From Alphaproteobacteria bacterium (GTDB lineage: Bacteria; Pseudomonadota; Alphaproteobacteria; UBA11222), in assembly GCA_003454415.1 (NCBI GenBank), contig DMKG01000188.1, positions 1 to 10,152 of the forward strand: 10,152 nt of DNA, in the 5' to 3' direction. The notes beneath the pieces are model-generated. The model was not told the DNA's origin. It was given only the letters and a program-made list of their open reading frames with translations, and searched no databases. The position numbers and the translations under genes were made by a program. Below, in pieces: positions 7,091 to 10,152 of the stretch. Within the stretch, counting starts at the first letter, position 1, and each line of letters begins with the position of its first letter.

Positions 7091-8071
7091 CTATACAGTT
7101 CCTAAAGGACGCTCCGCCGCTTTCAGCGCCCCCTCCGTAAGGGCGCCTAGCTGCGCCTCCACCGCCTCTATGTCATCCTGGAATTTCAGAATGACGCTCA
7201 GCGTATTGCGCACCATTTCCGGCTCCAAAGTATTGGCGTGCAGCAGCAGCAGGGTGCGCGCCCAGTCGATGGTTTCGCTGACGGCGGGAAGCTTCTTGAG
7301 GTCCAGAGCCCGCAATTCCTGCACGAACGCGACCAGTTCATTGCGCAATCTGGCCGAGATGTCCGGCACCCGCGCGGCGATGATCCGGCGTTCCAGCGCC
7401 GCGTCCGGAAACGGAATATAGAGATGCAGGCAGCGCCGTTTCAGCGCGTCGCTCAATTCGCGGGTGTTGTTGCTGGTCAGAAAGACGACGGGCTTGACCT
7501 TCGCCTTCATGGTGCCGATCTCGGGGATAGTGATCTGATATTCCGATAAAAGCTCCAGCAGGAAGGATTCGAATTCCTGATCCGCCTTGTCGAGTTCGTC
7601 GATGAGCAGCACGGCGCCTTCCGGCGCGCGCATCGCCCGCATCAGAGGGCGTTCCTCCAGAAACTGTTCGGAAAAGAACACGTCGGAGAATTTGTGCAGA
7701 CGGTCCATGGACTGCGCCAGACCCTGCGCCCCCTGCAGCACGTCGCTCAGGGTTTCGCGCAGGATTTGCGTGTACAGCAACTGCTTGCCGTATTTCCATT
7801 CATAAAGCGCCTTGGATTCATCCAGCCCTTCATAACATTGCAGGCGCACCAGCGGCAGGCCGAGATAATTGGAGGTGGCGATCGCCAATTCGGTTTTGCC
7901 GACCCCCGGAGGACCTTCCACCAGAAGGGGTTTTTCCAGATTCTGCGCCAGAAAGATCGACGTGGAGATCTGCGGATTGGTGATATAGCCAAGCTTTTCG
8001 AAGCCCGCGCGGATAACCTCAATGGCGTCCGCATTAGCGGCGGCGCCCTGGACCGGTTTTACTGCTGTCAC
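7091..8071 (-). CDS. MoxR-family AAA+ ATPase
   Basis: AAA+ ATPase of the MoxR group, which forms rings and remodels or inserts metal into client enzymes together with VWA proteins. The 326-aa chain shows Walker A GPPGVGKT (53-60), Walker B VLLIDELD (154-161), sensor 1 LTSNN (198-202) and the arginine-finger region ALKRRC (209-214). A C-terminal lid follows. The spacing and the FLTSNNTRELSDALKRRCLH segment are typical of MoxR relatives encoded beside CoxE-type genes (CoxD-like). The start is GTG at 8071, preceded by an AGG 6 nt upstream; no ATG near the N-terminus offers an alternative. It is the first gene of the operon and reads away from the 364-bp regulatory region. The client is unknown. 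Confidence 0.92.
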   Translation of the reverse strand: MTAVKPVQGAAANADAIEVIRAGFEKLGYITNPQISTSIFLAQNLEKPLLVEGPPGVGKTELAIATSNYLGLPLVRLQCYEGLDESKALYEWKYGKQLLYTQILRETLSDVLQGAQGLAQSMDRLHKFSDVFFSEQFLEERPLMRAMRAPEGAVLLIDELDKADQEFESFLLELLSEYQITIPEIGTMKAKVKPVVFLTSNNTRELSDALKRRCLHLYIPFPDAALERRIIAARVPDISARLRNELVAFVQELRALDLKKLPAVSETIDWARTLLLLHANTLEPEMVRNTLSVILKFQDDIEAVEAQLGALTEGALKAAERPLGTV

Positions 8072-8109
8072 GTTTGCCTGCTTTCTTAAAATCCTAAATT
8101 TGGTAAAAT

Positions 8110-8124
8110 CTAATCAGAGATTAG
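8110..8124. repeat. Short perfect inverted repeat, possible operator
   Basis: CTAATC and GATTAG are perfect 6-bp arms around a 3-nt centre (AGA), 38 bp upstream of the GTG of the ATPase gene. Its position suits an operator for the ATPase operon, but no regulator is encoded here and the motif is short enough to be chance in an AT-rich region. Confidence 0.35.
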
Positions 8125-8176
8125 TTCAGCCCCTGTTTAGCCCGGCTGAAGCCCGCCGCCAAGCCTTCCTTGCAGC

Positions 8177-8242
8177 TTAATGGTGAAAAGATGTGGAATT
8201 TGCTCATTTTCTAATAATTTTTACTAGTTTTTCAGCCATTAA
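8177..8242. repeat. Long imperfect inverted repeat in the intergenic region
   Basis: TTAATGGTGAAAA (8177-8189) is complementary to 8229-8242 (TTTTCA, one bulged G, CCATTAA), giving 13 base pairs with a single bulge around a 39-nt AT-rich loop. It is not followed by a T-tract on either strand, so it does not look like an intrinsic terminator. It could be two half-sites for a dimeric regulator or a structured leader. Confidence 0.45.
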
Positions 8243-8399
8243 CCAAAAAAATCCAAAACCTAGCTACCCATTATCCGGTTTATAAAAACAAAAAAACCCG
8301 GCCCCTTACAGATATTGCAAAGAATTTTCAGAATACTTCGGAATGTGCTTTAATAAATTTGGCTCTAGAGGGCCTGATTTCTGTCAGCAAGCCAAGACC

Positions 8400-8407
8400 A
8401 AGGAGGT
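8400..8407 (+). promoter_or_regulatory. Isolated strong Shine-Dalgarno-like sequence without a start codon
   Basis: AAGGAGGT complements the 16S anti-Shine-Dalgarno sequence well, but no ATG, GTG or TTG follows within the usual distance. The real start at 8436 uses a nearer GGAAAGGA (8420-8427) that ends 8 nt before the ATG. It may act as a ribosome standby site in the leader, or be coincidental. Confidence 0.35.
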
Positions 8408-8435
8408 TTAACTCAAGTCGGAAAGGAAAAAACAA

Positions 8436-9245
8436 ATGCGCATATTAATCAAGCTGATGATCGCCACGTTCCTGATCGCCGCATCAGGGCCCGTAAGCGC
8501 CCATTACGTGACGGGCGAAGAAATAGTGAACGGAATGCGCAAGACCGAGGCCTACACAGCCGATGGCGCAACCTATGGTCCTTATGAATGGACGTATAAA
8601 TACAAGCGCAGCTTCGACGGCGTCTCCCTAACCAAGCATGTCGAGATCAATTTCGTATTTGATGACACTTATACCGCAGAAGAACAGGCCACCTACAAAA
8701 CTACCGCCGAGAAGGATATCGAGCGCATCTGGAACAATAAATTCGTCATCCGGGATGGGGACAAGAAGTTTCCGATACTGGTCGACGTCACGACGGCCGG
8801 CCCGTTTGATCAAACGGTGAATGTATCCAAAAATGCCGGCGTAACAGATATGCTCAATTGGTACGCCACGCACACAAATGGCGGCAACACGGATCTGCCT
8901 GGCGTCAGGGCCCATGAATTCGGGCATATGCTCGGCCTGTTTGACGAATATATCGGCGGCGCCGTGGACAAATTCCCCAACCCGACCCTGAGCGATCACG
9001 GATTGATGGGGAGCGGGACATATGATGAAAAACCCGTGATGCATGAGCGGTATTACCAGCAATATCTGGATTATATAAGAACCCTGAATCCGGACACGGA
9101 TCATTCTTTCCGGCTGGTTTCCGCTGTGCCTGAGCCAATAGCGGCATTTCTTCTGGCGGCGGGACTGCTGGCGATGGCGTTGCATAGAATGGGCGGAAGG
9201 ACCCGGTCTTGCGTCCCCTGCGTCCCATCCAGTGGTAAACCTTGA
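8436..9245 (+). CDS. Secreted metzincin-type zinc protease with PEP-CTERM sorting signal
   Basis: Predicted exported zinc endopeptidase, 269 aa. Residues 1-22 are a Sec signal peptide (site VSA|HY). The zinc site HEFGHMLGLFD (160-170) fits the metzincin pattern HExxHxxGxxH/D, with Asp170 as third ligand, as in snapalysin-like enzymes. Glu161 would be the catalytic base. A Met-turn candidate HGLMGSG (188-194) follows after about 18 residues. The C-terminus has VPEP (231-234), a hydrophobic helix (235-249) and a basic cluster (HRMGGRTR). This is the PEP-CTERM layout recognised by exosortases, so the protein is probably membrane-tethered and then transferred to the cell surface or extracellular matrix. 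A tail SCVPCVPSSGKP of about 12 residues beyond the basic cluster is unusual. The start is ATG 8436 with GGAAAGGA upstream. The substrate is unknown. The next gene overlaps its stop codon. Confidence 0.85.
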   Translation: MRILIKLMIATFLIAASGPVSAHYVTGEEIVNGMRKTEAYTADGATYGPYEWTYKYKRSFDGVSLTKHVEINFVFDDTYTAEEQATYKTTAEKDIERIWNNKFVIRDGDKKFPILVDVTTAGPFDQTVNVSKNAGVTDMLNWYATHTNGGNTDLPGVRAHEFGHMLGLFDEYIGGAVDKFPNPTLSDHGLMGSGTYDEKPVMHERYYQQYLDYIRTLNPDTDHSFRLVSAVPEPIAAFLLAAGLLAMALHRMGGRTRSCVPCVPSSGKP

Positions 9246-9829
9246 AACCCGCCGCAGCCCTGCGAAGAAGCTGTTTGGCGTGGACAACCGCCTTGTTGGC
9301 GTGGTTATCCGTACTGGTTCTGGAGGGGGGCGCTTTGGCTGACCAAGCGGAAAATACAGACGGCGAGGGCGGCGCCGTCTGGGTCGCCTTGCGGGATGTG
9401 CAGCCCCTCCATGGAGGTTTGAATCTCTATCTCTGGCGCGATGGAGCCGGATATGGACAGATTGTCATACGCAGGCCTTCCATTACCCCCCTGCAGGAAA
9501 GACGTTATCAATTCCACCTTCCTCAGGAGAAAACGCTGGCGGTGTTCTCCCTCATTTCCGCTTCTTCGTTCAGGGAAATCCCATCCAGCAGCAAACCCGG
9601 GCTGCCCGATGAAGGCCGGCCTGAAATCCATGTAAAGTTTCAATCCGGGGATGTGGTTAAAGTTTCGAGGTGGAGCAATAATGATCCCCATCCCGCCTTT
9701 GACGCGATCTACAGAGCGCTTATAGCGGTAATGGAGCCCTTGCACGGGCAGCCCCCCCTATTCGACGGCCAATATGATCCGAAATGGGCGCCCGAGGGTT
9801 TCGGCTTCTCTTCTGCAGATCGAAAATAA
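9242..9829 (+). CDS. Exported protein of unknown function, translationally coupled to the protease
   Basis: I do not recognise this 195-aa protein. Residues 1-34 form a signal peptide with an Arg-containing n-region (ALRRS), a hydrophobic core and a probable cleavage site ALA|DQ. The mature part is soluble with no further membrane helix. It has a C-terminal segment DEGRPEIHVKF...VSRWSNNDPHPAFDAIYRALIAV (about 123-164) that reads like a small alpha/beta domain ending in an amphipathic helix. The start is TTG at 9242, overlapping the protease stop as TTGA; no good Shine-Dalgarno sequence precedes it, so reinitiation after the protease is likely. Because the n-region and hydrophobic core follow directly, I keep this start rather than a later one. 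Co-expression and shared export suggest a partner, inhibitor or substrate of the protease, which is inference only. No convincing terminator follows. Confidence 0.75.
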   Translation: MKPAAALRRSCLAWTTALLAWLSVLVLEGGALADQAENTDGEGGAVWVALRDVQPLHGGLNLYLWRDGAGYGQIVIRRPSITPLQERRYQFHLPQEKTLAVFSLISASSFREIPSSSKPGLPDEGRPEIHVKFQSGDVVKVSRWSNNDPHPAFDAIYRALIAVMEPLHGQPPLFDGQYDPKWAPEGFGFSSADRK

Positions 9830-9901
9830 CCGCCTGTCTCTATCCGCGGCCGTCCTTGCATGCGGGATCTCATGGGAAAAACACCCTTTATTTCCAATGT
9901 C

Positions 9902-9930
9902 TTGGCATCCATATATCCGTTTTTCATAAT
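9902..9930 (+). promoter_or_regulatory. Sigma70-type promoter of the ferredoxin gene
   Basis: TTGGCA (9902-9907) and CATAAT (9925-9930) each match the -35 and -10 consensus at 5 of 6 positions and are separated by exactly 17 bp. Transcription would begin near 9937, giving a leader of about 60 nt before the ATG at 9998. The ferredoxin therefore probably has its own promoter and is not a third member of the protease transcript. Confidence 0.6.
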
Positions 9931-9943
9931 ACGGTGTTATTGA

Positions 9944-10152
<209 letters not shown>

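Larger units (their letters stand above)
8072..8435. other. AT-rich divergent intergenic region
   Basis: This 364-bp stretch between two divergent genes holds no convincing ORF. It is rich in A and T runs, especially 8205-8300, in contrast with the GC-rich genes on its left. It must contain the promoters of the minus-strand ATPase operon and of the plus-strand protease. I could not find a clear -35/-10 pair, and a search by eye for a sigma54 -24/-12 element gave only wrongly spaced GG/GC pairs. Two inverted repeats (8110-8124 and 8177-8242) and an isolated strong Shine-Dalgarno sequence (8400-8407) are the visible structures. Confidence 0.7.

Noticed and set aside
5576..7105. A 509-codon open frame on the plus strand, longer than the VWA gene it lies opposite
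   Set aside because: Its translation is His/Gln/Arg-rich without recognisable domains, as expected for the antisense of a GC-rich gene; the minus strand has a complete MIDAS site and a good ribosome-binding site.
5582..8071. Annotation of the ATPase/VWA pair as coxD and coxE of a CO dehydrogenase operon
   Set aside because: Only the general MoxR/VWA families can be supported; no CO dehydrogenase structural gene lies within the window.
8295..8380. Sigma54 promoter (GG-N10-GC) upstream of the PEP-CTERM protease, as known for some exosortase-linked genes
   Set aside because: The GG and GC pairs present have spacings of 15 or 9 nt instead of 10, so no valid -24/-12 element was found.
9830..9897. 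Intrinsic terminator between the coupled exported protein and the ferredoxin
   Set aside because: Only very short stems (such as GGG with CCC before TTTATTT) are visible, too weak to call.

Overview
The window looks like a chromosomal segment of an alphaproteobacterium. The basis is the gene order phoR-pstS-pstC on one strand, the PstS with a mature start in RDQ, the adrenodoxin-type ferredoxin with a [11 protein letters not shown] cluster, and GC-rich genes with C/G third positions. I cannot place it below class level. No rRNA, tRNA, CRISPR, insertion sequence or phage gene is visible.

Left part (1-5430, all minus strand; transcription runs from high to low coordinates): a double-domain class III CoA-transferase (818 aa) is followed without spacing by a PhoR-like sensor kinase. 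After 121 bp containing three 11-bp-phased Pho-box half-sites come pstS and the first two thirds of pstC, which runs off the left edge. PstS and PstC are the binding protein and one permease of the high-affinity phosphate importer. The Pho boxes imply induction by phosphate starvation through PhoB, whose gene is not in the window.

Middle part (5582-8071, minus strand): a MoxR-type AAA+ ATPase and a CoxE-like von Willebrand A (VWA) protein form a two-gene operon. Such pairs usually act as an ATP-driven chaperone or metal-insertion machine, but the client is not encoded here.

Right part (8072-10152, plus strand): an AT-rich 364-bp non-coding stretch with inverted repeats separates the MoxR operon from a divergent pair of genes. 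The first encodes a secreted metzincin-type zinc protease (HEFGHMLGLFD) ending in a PEP-CTERM/exosortase sorting signal. The second encodes an unrecognised exported protein whose TTG start overlaps the protease stop codon. A [2Fe-2S] ferredoxin gene with a good sigma70-type promoter begins near the right edge and is cut off.

The least ordinary item is the protease/exported-protein pair. Its upstream region and parts of its coding sequence are more AT-rich than the neighbouring housekeeping genes. The remaining genes belong to known families, with oddities noted: no membrane segment in PhoR and a degenerate N-terminal half in the CoA-transferase.
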